Part shown: positions 1-8,459 of the stretch, piece by piece
Position numbering within the stretch: the first letter of the stretch is position 1
How the letters are laid out: the number at the start of each line of letters is the position of its first letter
NCBI RefSeq assembly: GCF_002419965.1
Contig: NZ_DIHC01000042.1
Coordinates: 85,066-149,065 of the forward strand
DNA: 64,000 nucleotides
Direction of reading: 5' to 3'
DNA from: Pseudomonas sp. UBA5706
GTDB taxonomy: Bacteria; Pseudomonadota; Gammaproteobacteria; Pseudomonadales; Pseudomonadaceae
The notes under the pieces: generated by a model
Seen by the model: only the letters and a program-made list of their open reading frames with translations
What the model was told of the DNA's origin: nothing
Database searches by the model: none
Program-made: the position numbers and the translations under genes

Positions 1-226
1 AGGTGGCGGCCGACAGTTTTGGGCAGAAGTCGACCCAATGCTGCCCGTGGCCACAGGCAGAGATCGGCCGATTCTGTTGAAAAAGTCGATTTTCAGGAAC
101 GTGACGCTGAGCCTGGCCTCATCAAAGAACCTATTCACCACTCCTAAGCCGCTTTTCGGTAGTTCGGTGACCGTTGCTGCTTTGTCAGTGGGTTGATTTG
201 AGGGTTTTTGCTTGAAACAGGCGTAC

Positions 227-331
227 CTATCCCGTGGCGGGCGGCCCCTGAGATGTAAGTTTGGCCAGTCGGCGCAAGTTCTGTACCGCAGCCGCTAATG
301 TGAACTCATCGGTCGCACCACTTATCCCTCG
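227..331 (-). pseudogene. C-terminal remnant of an IS1182-like transposase
   Basis: Read on the minus strand, this stretch encodes about 32 residues beginning ISGATDEF, continuing AAAVQNLRRLAKL and ending PPATG before a TAG at 227-229. That is the usual C-terminal end of IS1182-type DDE transposases in Pseudomonas (consensus GA-DEF-LAATAQNLR-LAKL). Upstream, beyond about 331, the frame stays open for a while but no longer resembles the family, so the catalytic part is missing. Positions 1-226 look like the 3' flank of the same element, with a GTTGAAAAAGTCG-like stretch and TCGGCCGA-type motifs near 62-95. The family assignment rests on recalled sequence patterns, not on a search. Confidence 0.55.
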
Positions 332-885
332 GGGGGTGCGTTGCACTGCTTTTTCAGTGATAAGCAGATTTCCGTGTTGGCCAACGGGAAGCGGGTGACA
401 AGCGCTTTTGGGTACCTTGGAGGCAAGTCCGGAGCTTGGAGGAGCGAGGCTGTCATTCCTTTGATCATCGAATACAAGGATCTTGAGAGCGAACGATATC
501 GAGCCAGGATGAACCTGATCTTGGTTGACGATAATGGTTTCGGCCAGAGCTCATGGGCTATCTCAAGCAATTCGGAGTCGGAGACGGGAGCCCCTATGTG
601 TATACGCCTTCCGTTTGTTTGGCTGGACGCGTCGCGGTCCCCGCCGCGCGACTTTTGGCTAAATTAACCACAGTGCATGGATGAGCATCGTCAACACCGG
701 CGAGATGCTGCGCTGGAGTTTTTGAAGAAACAGTCATCTCTAATCGTCGCGATTCGACTCGGCCCAACTCAGTTAAATTCGGGTCGATTCGAGTGAGAGG
801 TTCACTGTATCCTCTAGCCCGCCTGGCGCGGCCAAGCCGCAACGCAAGGAAGCTTTTTAAACTCAAGGACGATCCCGGGGGATGG
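332..885. other. Stretch without a confident gene
   Basis: Overlapping open frames exist on both strands (341-667 plus, 322-570 minus), but neither has a good ribosome binding site or a recognisable domain. The segment lies beside a decayed insertion sequence and probably contains further degraded material. No RNA gene or regulatory element was recognised. Confidence 0.4.
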
Positions 886-1398
886 ATGGAAGCCGACATT
901 AGTGACGCTCCAGATCGAGTCATCAGAAGACGTCAAAAACGCAGCGGTCTTTACATAGCCTTCTGCTTGGTGATCGCAAGCGCGGCAACCACAGGTGCAT
1001 TTCAACTCATAACCAGAACCGCGACCGTAGCCTCGACACTCAGGCAGGCGGTGAGCCCAAATGGAAGGGGTGAGGTAGGGGCTGACGCAAGTGCTATGCG
1101 GCAGGGGCAGTCCCTCGATTCATCCTGGGTTCGAGCGCCCGATGCACAGCTTCCTGCCGGGACAGCTGGACAAACCGTCTTTAACGATCGGAACTACATT
1201 CCGAGGGGCGCCGTCAACGTTGTTGCATTTCCCGCTGGCAAAGATCTTTCTCCGGACAGTCAGCCTCCGAAGGTAATGAAGCTTACGATCGTCCGGCAGT
1301 CGCCGAGCATGAAAGATCGCGCGTGTTGGCCTTTTAAGCAGGGGAGCATCGAGTCCCGAAACTGCCGCGCCTCAGTCGGTCTCAACCATCGTGACTGA
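886..1398 (+). CDS. Orphan single-pass membrane protein of unknown function
   Basis: About 170 aa from ATG 886, which follows a G-rich stretch (GGGG) at a workable distance; an in-frame start at 793 lacks a clear site. A basic stretch (RRRQKR) precedes one predicted transmembrane helix (LYIAFCLVIASAATTGAF, about residues 20-40). A low-complexity region follows, then a C-terminal module with VFNDRNY, VRQSPSMKDRACWPF, SRNC and a terminal GLNHRD. The two cysteines in the last 35 residues could form a disulfide. The pattern resembles small membrane proteins I associate with plasmids and integrative elements of Pseudomonas and Xanthomonas, which would fit the neighbouring IS remnant. No function can be assigned. 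Confidence 0.5.
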   Translation: MEADISDAPDRVIRRRQKRSGLYIAFCLVIASAATTGAFQLITRTATVASTLRQAVSPNGRGEVGADASAMRQGQSLDSSWVRAPDAQLPAGTAGQTVFNDRNYIPRGAVNVVAFPAGKDLSPDSQPPKVMKLTIVRQSPSMKDRACWPFKQGSIESRNCRASVGLNHRD

Positions 1399-1843
1399 TT
1401 CGTCGACCAACCACAGCAACCGCATCAAGTACATCAAACAAGACTCATACCTATGACCGACCTCAATCGTCTGCAAGGGGCTCCGGGGCGCGGTGTGGGG
1501 CTCGTTCAGCAAAAGCTTTCCGCAGTGCCGCGCTTTCACGAAAAGTGCGAAGCTGGAACCGCTAGCGAAGAGGACCAGGACGACCACCTGCGCGACAGCG
1601 ACGCACTGAGCAGCCTTTTGGAACTGGACCATCGTGCTGATAGTGGTGTTAGCTTTTTGCTCCCTGGCAGACACTGATCAGTAGGCAATGACGTGGTGTG
1701 CAAACGTTACTCTGAGCCCGCTGCAATAGGCACTTAGCTAGCTTAAGGATCTAATATCTGGCGCTGCTGTAAGGTCTGATTGAGCCGTCAACTGAGTCAG
1801 TGAAGCAAACTCCGTAGCGGGTTTGTGAAGCCGCCGAAATGAT
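1399..1843. other. Stretch with only doubtful small ORFs
   Basis: Two small opposing frames overlap here: minus 1372-1674, with a hydrophobic run VAVAQVVVLVLFASG, and plus 1453-1677, hydrophilic. Neither has a convincing start or a known domain, so I do not call either as a gene. Positions 1740-1843 lie just downstream of the receptor gene's stop; I saw no clear terminator hairpin. Confidence 0.35.
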
Positions 1844-4234
1844 TCAGAAGCGATACTCTGCAGTAAGACGTGCAGTCCTGCCATCTTTGACGCCCATCCA
1901 GGTCGTGGCCGTGCTGTAAGAGTAGATATCGCGGTCGAACAGGTTTTTAACACCCAGGTTCAGTGACCAGTCCTTCTGATGGTAGAAAACCGAGAGATCG
2001 GTTTGCGCATAACCACTGACGTCGTAGTAGGTACTGGTGCGGTAGCCGCTGACCATGTCACTCGCGGCGGTAACGCCAATCCCTGCGCCCAGGCCTTTCA
2101 GGCGACCTGTCTGCAATTCGTAGGATGTCCAGATATTGGCTGAGTTTTTCGGCTGTCCGGTCACCTTGTTCGCCTGGCCATTGACCTCAGAGGGATCGCT
2201 GAACTTCGAGTAGGTGTAGCTGGCAGTCAGGTTCCAGCCAGGAAGGATCTCGCCGTTCAGGTCCAGGTCGAAACCTTTACTGCGTCTGCCCTCGGAGCCA
2301 ATGTATTGCCCGGTCTGGTCTGACAGCGGGACGTTGGTCTGCTCGATATCGAACAATGCGGTGGTGATGGTAAAGCGATCATCCAGCAGGCTGAACTTGA
2401 GGCCGACCTCCTTGGATTTGCTGCTGCTGGGCGCTAGGGCATTGCCGAATCTGTCGATGTTGTAGCTGCCGGAAAAACCATGCATGAGGTTGGCGTAGGC
2501 AGTGATTTCCGGGGTCAGGTCGTAAGCGATACCGTAGTTGGGCACCCATTTGGTCTGTCGGAACGATGATGAACCCGAACCTACGATGTTGTTCTGGTTC
2601 TCCCACACCGACTCTTTGCCGGCGAACAGCAAGTGCAGTTTTTCCAGAATCGTGATCTGGTCCTGAATGATCAGCCCGCGCTGGATGTTGCGGCTGTCGT
2701 AGCTTTTGTCCCTGGCCGTCGGGATGTGCGGGTAATCAAGGCTGCTTTTATCCAGGACGTTGCCATCGACATTGATAGCGCCATCGGCGAACTCGTACTG
2801 GGTGTTATTACTGTGCATGTAGTCGACGCCCAACAGCACCTCTTGCTTGACCGGGCCGGTATTGAAAGTGCCGCGCACGTCGTTCTGCGTGCTCCAGTAG
2901 CGAGTGGTGTCCACTGAGGAAAATTGGTGAGCGATCTGTTGGCCGTCGGGAAGGATCGCGTAGGGCTCGTTGATCTTGAAGCTCATTTTGGTATCGCCGT
3001 AGGTCGCCTTGCTGTTGAAGGTCCAGCCATCGACCAGGTCCTGGGAAAGCTCGTAGTAGCCTGTTTTCGATACCCCGGAAATATGATCGTCCTTGTCGCC
3101 CATGCGGTAAGTCGAGAGTTTGCGGATTTTCTGCAAAGTGGTGTCGTAGTAAGTTCCCGCCAGGCCTTGGGCGGTGCGGGTATCACTGAACTCGGCACCG
3201 ACCTTGATACGCGTCGAGTCGCCTTTCCAGGCAATGACCGGCGCCACGAAATCGGCCCGCGAGCCGTTGTAGTCGGGGTAGGTTTCGCTGGAGCGAGTGC
3301 GGGCGACGTTGAGGCGATAGCTCCAGGCCTTGTCGTCGCTCAAGGCGCCGCCCAGATCGATGGCGGTCTTGTATTCACCACGATCAGTCACTTCGCCGCG
3401 AATCACGTGCAAGGGATCGGTCACCGGGGCCTTGCGGATGATGTTGATCGTGCCGCCAGGCGAAGAACTGCCTGACATCACCGCTGCCGGGCCCTTGATG
3501 ACTTCCAGCCCTTCGACCCCATCAATGGGTGTGGACGGTATCACCAGGCCGTTGCGAGTCTCCGGCGTGGTCACGCCATCGGTGGATGTCTGCGTGACTT
3601 CATAGCCGCGAATGAAATACACCGAATTGCCACGGTTGCCCTTTTGATCGACCACGCCAGCGGCGTTGCGCAAGGCATCTTCGACGCTGGTGGCCTGGCG
3701 ATCGGCGATGACTTTGTGGGTGATGCTTTTCACCGACTGCGGGGTTTCCTGCAGTGCAGTGCTGGTACGCAAGGCGCTGCTGGACTCGCTGGCGGTGTAG
3801 TCGTCATCCGCCGTGCTTTGGACGTCAATCGCCGGCAGGACTGCGGCATCCGTATCCACTGGGTTGCTCGCAACGGCAGCCGGCGCTTCGACCACCAGAT
3901 GACCGTTGGCTGCGAGGCTTGAGCGCAGCGGGGTAGCCGCCAGCGCCGCAGCCAATGCCTGGGCAGCGCTGAGGTTGCCGCTGATGGCAGGCGAGCGATA
4001 AGCGCTGATGTCGGTCAGGCGCAATTCAATAGTCGCGCCGCTTTGCTGGCTGATACGGCTCAGCGTCTGCTGCAATGTATCGGCAGGCAGGTCATAGCGA
4101 GTTTGTTGGGTAATAGTTGCTGTTGCAGGCGCCGCGAGCACTTCAGGAATAAAGCTCACGCTGCTCAAGGCCAGAGAGATGCCAAGTGTCAGCGGTAACG
4201 GTCGAATCGTCCTGAAACCGGATAAGTTTTCCAC
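1844..4234 (-). CDS. TonB-dependent siderophore-type receptor with STN signalling domain
   Basis: About 796 aa, an outer-membrane gated transporter. The start chosen is GTG at 4234, because GGGGGGAG lies 6 nt upstream and a signal peptide follows directly (LPLTLGISLALSSV ... VLAAP). Domains in order are an STN/secretin-TonB domain (about residues 45-110, LPADTLQQTLSRISQQSGATIEL), a plug (about 150-270, with ETPQSVKSITHKVI and GGTINIIRK), and a 22-strand barrel ending in aromatic Phe (EYRF). STN domains normally pass ligand binding to a FecR-type anti-sigma factor. A sigma factor is encoded 6 kb upstream, but no FecR is seen in the block. A 29-bp element shared with two other units lies 62 nt before the start. 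The ligand cannot be read from the sequence. Confidence 0.93.
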   Translation of the reverse strand: MENLSGFRTIRPLPLTLGISLALSSVSFIPEVLAAPATATITQQTRYDLPADTLQQTLSRISQQSGATIELRLTDISAYRSPAISGNLSAAQALAAALAATPLRSSLAANGHLVVEAPAAVASNPVDTDAAVLPAIDVQSTADDDYTASESSSALRTSTALQETPQSVKSITHKVIADRQATSVEDALRNAAGVVDQKGNRGNSVYFIRGYEVTQTSTDGVTTPETRNGLVIPSTPIDGVEGLEVIKGPAAVMSGSSSPGGTINIIRKAPVTDPLHVIRGEVTDRGEYKTAIDLGGALSDDKAWSYRLNVARTRSSETYPDYNGSRADFVAPVIAWKGDSTRIKVGAEFSDTRTAQGLAGTYYDTTLQKIRKLSTYRMGDKDDHISGVSKTGYYELSQDLVDGWTFNSKATYGDTKMSFKINEPYAILPDGQQIAHQFSSVDTTRYWSTQNDVRGTFNTGPVKQEVLLGVDYMHSNNTQYEFADGAINVDGNVLDKSSLDYPHIPTARDKSYDSRNIQRGLIIQDQITILEKLHLLFAGKESVWENQNNIVGSGSSSFRQTKWVPNYGIAYDLTPEITAYANLMHGFSGSYNIDRFGNALAPSSSKSKEVGLKFSLLDDRFTITTALFDIEQTNVPLSDQTGQYIGSEGRRSKGFDLDLNGEILPGWNLTASYTYSKFSDPSEVNGQANKVTGQPKNSANIWTSYELQTGRLKGLGAGIGVTAASDMVSGYRTSTYYDVSGYAQTDLSVFYHQKDWSLNLGVKNLFDRDIYSYSTATTWMGVKDGRTARLTAEYRF

Positions 4235-4296
4235 GTGTAACTCCCCCCTTCGAATCACTAGAAAGTCGTCCTGCCGCGCCTTGCAGTTGTTTCTAA

Positions 4297-4325
4297 TGTG
4301 CAATCAGAATCGAAAAGTGACAGTG
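4297..4325 (-). promoter_or_regulatory. Shared 29-bp element A, candidate ECF sigma promoter
   Basis: Read on the minus strand it starts CACTGTCACTTT and ends TTGCACA, 62 nt before the receptor GTG. The same element, with identical internal spacing, occurs at 10198-10226 and 14132-14160. In all, 22 of 29 positions are invariant. The two conserved blocks, separated by a variable middle, have the geometry of ECF -35 and -10 boxes. Confidence 0.75.
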
Positions 4326-4363
4326 GCGGGTCGATGTTTTTTTGCCCACGCGGATCAATGTTT

Positions 4364-5806
4364 TCAGGCGGTACCGCCGACTACTAAACCGTCGATTTTC
4401 AGCGTCGGCTGACCGACCCCGACCGGCACGCTTTGGCCCGCCTTGCCGCATATCGCCAGACCGCGATCCAGGGCCAGATCGTTGCCCACCATGCTGATCT
4501 GCCGCAGGGTCTGCGGACCGCTTCCCGTCAGCGTTGCGCCGCGGATAGGCGTGGTCAGGCGGCCGTCTTCGATCAACCACGCCAGGGCGCTCTGGAAGCT
4601 GAACTGGCCGCTGACGATGTCCACCTGACCACTGCCCAGATCGGCCAGATACACGCCATGTTTTACCGAGGCGATGATCTCCTCTGCGGCGTAGGGGCCG
4701 GGCTGCATGAAGGTATTGGTCATTCGGGGCATTGGCAGGTGGGCATAGGACTGTCGCCGTCCGTTGCCGGTGACCTTTTGCCCCATCAGGCGGGCGTTAA
4801 TGTCGTCGTGCATGTAGCTGCGCAGAACACCGTTTTCGATCAGGGTGGTGCGCTGTCCTGGCTCACCTTCATCGTCGATATTTAGTGAGCCGCGGGCGCC
4901 GGGCACCGTCGCGTCATCGACAATCGTCACCCCGGGAGCCGCCACCGTCTTGTCCATCAGCGATGCATAGACCGAACTGCCAACGCGATTGAAGTCGCCT
5001 TCAAAACCGTGGCCCATTGCTTCATGCAGGAGCATGCCTAGCCAACCGTTGGCGAGCACCACGGGAAGCTGCCCGGAAGGCGCCTGGATGGCATCCAGAT
5101 TAGTCAGCGCGCTATCGACCACACGACGGACCTCAGCATCAACCAATGACATCTCGATGTGCTCGAAACCGTTGCGTCCACCCATACCGCCGCTGGCTGT
5201 TTCACGACGGCCATTGTGTTCGACCACCACCCACAGATGCAGCATCAGCAGCGGGCGCACGTCGGCAGCCAGACGGCCGTCGTGACGCATCACCATCATC
5301 ACTTCGTGGGTCAGTTCCAGCGTCGCCCCCGCACGGCTGACCCGTGGATCGAGCGCGCACGCCAGTTGCTCGATGCGTTCAAGCAGCGCCACTTTGGCGG
5401 CGGACGCCAATACGGGCAGCGGATCGTCGGTGCCGTAGCTTGAGTGCATCAATGCGCGTTGCTCGGGTATCGCCACTCGGGCGTTGCGGCCTTTGCCGGC
5501 GATGCTGCGCACCGACAACGCGGCTTTCTGCAATTGCTCGCGGGTGATCTGCTGCGAATAAGCGAAGGCACTCTGGTCCAGTTCGCTGGCGCGCAAGCCG
5601 AAGCCCTGATCGACACTGAAGGTGCCACCGGTCACCTGACTGTTTTCCAGTGACCAGCTTTCTCGGCGGCGGGATTGCAGGTACAGATCGGCGAAATCGA
5701 CCTGATGCTCCATGACCTGATCCAGGGTATTGCGCAAATCATTAAGGTCTACACCATAGGGTGTCAGCAGTCGTTCACAGGCAATCGTCAGCCGCGTATC
5801 AGTCAT
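4364..5806 (-). CDS. TldD-like metallopeptidase (paralogue)
   Basis: About 480 aa. ATG 5806 is preceded by GGAGAA at the right distance. It carries the TldD zinc-binding motif HEAMGH at about residues 261-266 inside NGWLGMLLHEAMGHGFEGDFNR. Further TldD hallmarks are NIDDEGEPGQ, TGNGRRQSYAHLPMPRMTN, GATLTGSGP and the C-terminal GVGQPTLKIDGLVVGGTA. In E. coli, TldD with TldE forms a protease that cleaves unfolded or modified peptides (microcin B17 maturation, CcdA degradation). It is the last gene of the unit starting at 10163 and lies 19 nt after the TldE-like gene. Pseudomonas has housekeeping tldD/pmbA elsewhere, so this is probably a dedicated extra pair. Confidence 0.9.
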   Translation of the reverse strand: MTDTRLTIACERLLTPYGVDLNDLRNTLDQVMEHQVDFADLYLQSRRRESWSLENSQVTGGTFSVDQGFGLRASELDQSAFAYSQQITREQLQKAALSVRSIAGKGRNARVAIPEQRALMHSSYGTDDPLPVLASAAKVALLERIEQLACALDPRVSRAGATLELTHEVMMVMRHDGRLAADVRPLLMLHLWVVVEHNGRRETASGGMGGRNGFEHIEMSLVDAEVRRVVDSALTNLDAIQAPSGQLPVVLANGWLGMLLHEAMGHGFEGDFNRVGSSVYASLMDKTVAAPGVTIVDDATVPGARGSLNIDDEGEPGQRTTLIENGVLRSYMHDDINARLMGQKVTGNGRRQSYAHLPMPRMTNTFMQPGPYAAEEIIASVKHGVYLADLGSGQVDIVSGQFSFQSALAWLIEDGRLTTPIRGATLTGSGPQTLRQISMVGNDLALDRGLAICGKAGQSVPVGVGQPTLKIDGLVVGGTA

Positions 5807-5825
5807 CGAAGTTCTCCGCGAGCGC

Positions 5826-7172
5826 TCAGCGCCCACCTATCTGCATGTGTGCGATCAACACCGAACCGCTGCTGAAATGGCCTCGGGTGACAACGTCGTT
5901 GCCCACCGCAAGGATGTCGCCAAGCAGGCTGTTCAAGTTGCCGGCGATGGTGATACCGGTCACGGCATGGGCGATCACGCCGTTCTCGACCCAGAAGCCC
6001 TTGGCGCTGCGTGAGTAGTCGCCGTTGATCAGGTGCGTACCTTCGCCCGCCAGTTCGGTGACCAGCAGGCCGCGGTCCAGCTGCGCGAGCATGGCAGGCC
6101 AGTCATCGCTGTCGCGGGTGAGTTGGCTATGCAAGCTAAGGTTATAAGGCCCATTGGCGTTGCCAGTGGAAGGCAGATCCAGGCGCCGACCGCTGTAGGT
6201 CGACAGGAAGTACCCCTGCAACTGTCCGTGTTCGACCACCCTGCGGCGCTGGCCACTCAGCCCGTCATTGTCGAACGGCGCGCTGCCCAGGCCAGCCAGT
6301 TGGAAAGGGTCTTCGTGCAGGCTCAGGTGCTCGGCCATCACCGGGCTCCCCAAACGGTCGCGTAAATAGCTGCCGTGGCTGTACAGCGCACGACCGCTGG
6401 CGGCGTTGGCCAAGTCCATCAGCAGACTGATCGCCATGTCGGGATCGAACAGCACCCGATAGCGCCCTGTGCACAGCGGCTGTTCATCCAGATAGGCCAG
6501 CGCTTTACTCGCCGCTCGGGCGCCAATCTCCTCGGGCATTTGCAGGCGCTGGCTGTCTCGTTCGTGGCTGCGCCAATGGCTCAGATGGCGGTGCTGTCCG
6601 TCGCTGGCCAACGCATTGGCGCTCAATGCGTGGCTCGATTGCGCATAACCCTGGGCAAAACCGCGGCTGTTCGCGAGATAGCTGCGCGCCTCATACGCAC
6701 TGACAAAAGCGCCGTCACTCTGCACCTGCGGGCCCTGGTCGCTGATACCTTGCTCGATGCGCGCGGCCAGTGCTTGAGCCTCCTCAGCCGAAACGGCCCA
6801 TGGGTGATGCAATTGCAGGTCGAGCGGTGCCTGAGTCATCAGGCTCGCATCAGGCAACCCGGCGCAGGGATCTTGTGCCGTGTGCGTGGCAATATCGCAA
6901 GCGGCGCGAGCCATGTCGGCGAGGCTGGCGGGACTGAAGTCGTTCGAGTGTGTAGTGCCCTGACGCTGCCCGCGGTACACCGTCAGGCTGATACTGTTGT
7001 GGCCTTCGGCGCGGCGTGCACGCAAGCGGCCTTGACGCAGATGGAGGCTCAGACCCTGACCGCTGGACAGCAGCACCTGGGCATCACTGGCACCACTTTG
7101 GCGGGCGTAATCCAGCAGTTGTTCAGCCGCGGCCGCAAGCTGCGCCGGGGCCTGTTCGAGTGAGGTCGACAT
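5826..7172 (-). CDS. PmbA/TldE-like protease subunit (paralogue)
   Basis: 448 aa, the partner of the TldD-like protein. TldE subunits resemble TldD but lack the HExxxH metal site, and none is seen here. Recognisable PmbA segments are the GRYRVLFDP region, RRLDLPSTGNANGPYNL, LLVTELAGEGTHLINGDYSRSAKGFWVENG and the C-terminal ITIAGNLNSLL...VGNDVVTRGHFSSGSVLI. The gene is preceded at 17 nt by the thioredoxin-fusion gene and followed at 19 nt by the TldD-like gene, consistent with co-transcription and complex formation. Presumed cytoplasmic, since no signal peptide is seen. Confidence 0.88.
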   Translation of the reverse strand: MSTSLEQAPAQLAAAAEQLLDYARQSGASDAQVLLSSGQGLSLHLRQGRLRARRAEGHNSISLTVYRGQRQGTTHSNDFSPASLADMARAACDIATHTAQDPCAGLPDASLMTQAPLDLQLHHPWAVSAEEAQALAARIEQGISDQGPQVQSDGAFVSAYEARSYLANSRGFAQGYAQSSHALSANALASDGQHRHLSHWRSHERDSQRLQMPEEIGARAASKALAYLDEQPLCTGRYRVLFDPDMAISLLMDLANAASGRALYSHGSYLRDRLGSPVMAEHLSLHEDPFQLAGLGSAPFDNDGLSGQRRRVVEHGQLQGYFLSTYSGRRLDLPSTGNANGPYNLSLHSQLTRDSDDWPAMLAQLDRGLLVTELAGEGTHLINGDYSRSAKGFWVENGVIAHAVTGITIAGNLNSLLGDILAVGNDVVTRGHFSSGSVLIAHMQIGGR

Positions 7173-7189
7173 GTGAGCGTCCTGAGCCG

Positions 7190-8440
7190 TTACGCAGGCA
7201 GATAGAGGGGAGCGTTGGCCAGCAAGTTCGCCAGCACCGAGATATAACGTTGGCGGGCGGGCTTGCTGTTTTCGTCATAGTTCGCATGGAACGCCTGCTC
7301 CTTGGCCATGAACGCAGCATTCTCGGCCTGCCAGCGTTGCCGATGCGCATCGAGTTGCTCGCCACTGAAGCCTCCCAGCGCTTGCTCATGCGCCTCGAAC
7401 CAGCGGTTGCGCACACCTGGCATGGCGCGCTCCTGGTCGCTCCAGCCGACTGCGCTCATCAACAGGTGGAAATTGCACCGGGCAGCGATGGCGAACAATT
7501 CGCTCCAGGCCAGGGCATCTTCAACGACTGGCAGGGGCGACAGATTGGCGAGCAATTGTGCAAGCATGCCAGGCAGTTCGCGGTAGGGATCCTGCTGCGG
7601 GTTGCATAACGCCAGTGAGGCGTTACGCAGTGTTGCCCACACTGAAGCCGCCACGGCCTGACCGGCGAGTGTCTGGTCGCACAAGCTGATCCACTGCAGG
7701 CGCAGGGCGTCCAGCTCAGGTTCAGCCAGCAGCGCTGTCCAGTCATGCAGCGGATCACTCAACCAGTAACGAAGCAGGCGCACGGGCACTTGGTACGTAT
7801 CGGCGTCGACTCGCAAACCGTCGAACAGACTCGCCACCTGGTGCTCTTCGCAGGCATTGACGAAGTCCAGTGCGGGCGCCAGATGGATCGGCAGGCCGCT
7901 CAACCGTTCGAATACCCGCAGGCTTTCACTGTGTACCAACGCCGCACACAGAGTGCCTTGCCCGTCGACCCAAAACGGCGTCCTGGCGGCTTTCACATCG
8001 CCGTTTTCAGCCTGCTGCTTGAGCCGGGTGACAAGGAACTCACGCAGTTGCGCGTCACCGTAAAAGGCCCCCCAAGCTTGTGCTGAGCGCTCGGCGGCGG
8101 GATTGGCAGGCAGCGCCGCACCGCTGTCGCCCAGCCACTCGCGCAACCTGACCAGCGACTGAGACCCTGAAAGCCGAGCCAGTTCGTGACCGCCCTTGAG
8201 CAGAATCAAGGTTGGAATACCACGCACGGCAAAACGCTCACGCACGGCGGGAAAGACATCGACATCAATCTTCAGCACCGCCAGGTGTTCGCCGGCTTCT
8301 TCGGCCAGGCGTTCCAAAGTCGGCGTCATGGCCCGGCAGGGCGCACACCATGGCGCCCAGAGGTCTAGCAGGATCTGATCAGAGCCCGTCAAATACTCAT
8401 TCAGCGAGTCTTCGGAAACAGTGATGACTGAGTGGGACAT
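7190..8440 (-). CDS. Thioredoxin fused to an uncharacterised about 295-residue domain
   Basis: 416 aa from ATG 8440, with GGAG 6 nt upstream. Residues 1-107 are a thioredoxin fold with active site WAPWCAPC (Cys32, Cys35; Ala replaces the usual Gly) and the cis-Pro loop RGIPTLIL. Residues about 122-416 form a helical domain clearly homologous to the stand-alone protein at 10934-11866. Shared landmarks are AFYGDAQLREFL versus AFHGDPQLAEFL, AALVHSESLRVFERLSGLP versus AALVHSADPQVFERITGLP, and a later W-DP segment. I recognise no named family for this domain. There is no signal peptide, so it is likely cytoplasmic. Its place between an ABC transporter and TldD/TldE genes suggests it reduces or holds an imported substrate (inference). 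Confidence 0.85.
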   Translation of the reverse strand: MSHSVITVSEDSLNEYLTGSDQILLDLWAPWCAPCRAMTPTLERLAEEAGEHLAVLKIDVDVFPAVRERFAVRGIPTLILLKGGHELARLSGSQSLVRLREWLGDSGAALPANPAAERSAQAWGAFYGDAQLREFLVTRLKQQAENGDVKAARTPFWVDGQGTLCAALVHSESLRVFERLSGLPIHLAPALDFVNACEEHQVASLFDGLRVDADTYQVPVRLLRYWLSDPLHDWTALLAEPELDALRLQWISLCDQTLAGQAVAASVWATLRNASLALCNPQQDPYRELPGMLAQLLANLSPLPVVEDALAWSELFAIAARCNFHLLMSAVGWSDQERAMPGVRNRWFEAHEQALGGFSGEQLDAHRQRWQAENAAFMAKEQAFHANYDENSKPARQRYISVLANLLANAPLYLPA

Positions 8441-8459
8441 GGGTATCTCCAGAGGTGAA

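Noticed and set aside
341..667. A 108-codon plus-strand frame near the IS remnant
   Set aside because: No ribosome binding site, no domain, and it overlaps minus-strand material adjoining the transposase fragment; too uncertain to call.
4235..4303. Longer start for the first TonB receptor at 4303
   Set aside because: It would place 23 polar residues before the signal peptide and overlap the promoter element; GTG 4234 has an ideal GGGGGGAG.
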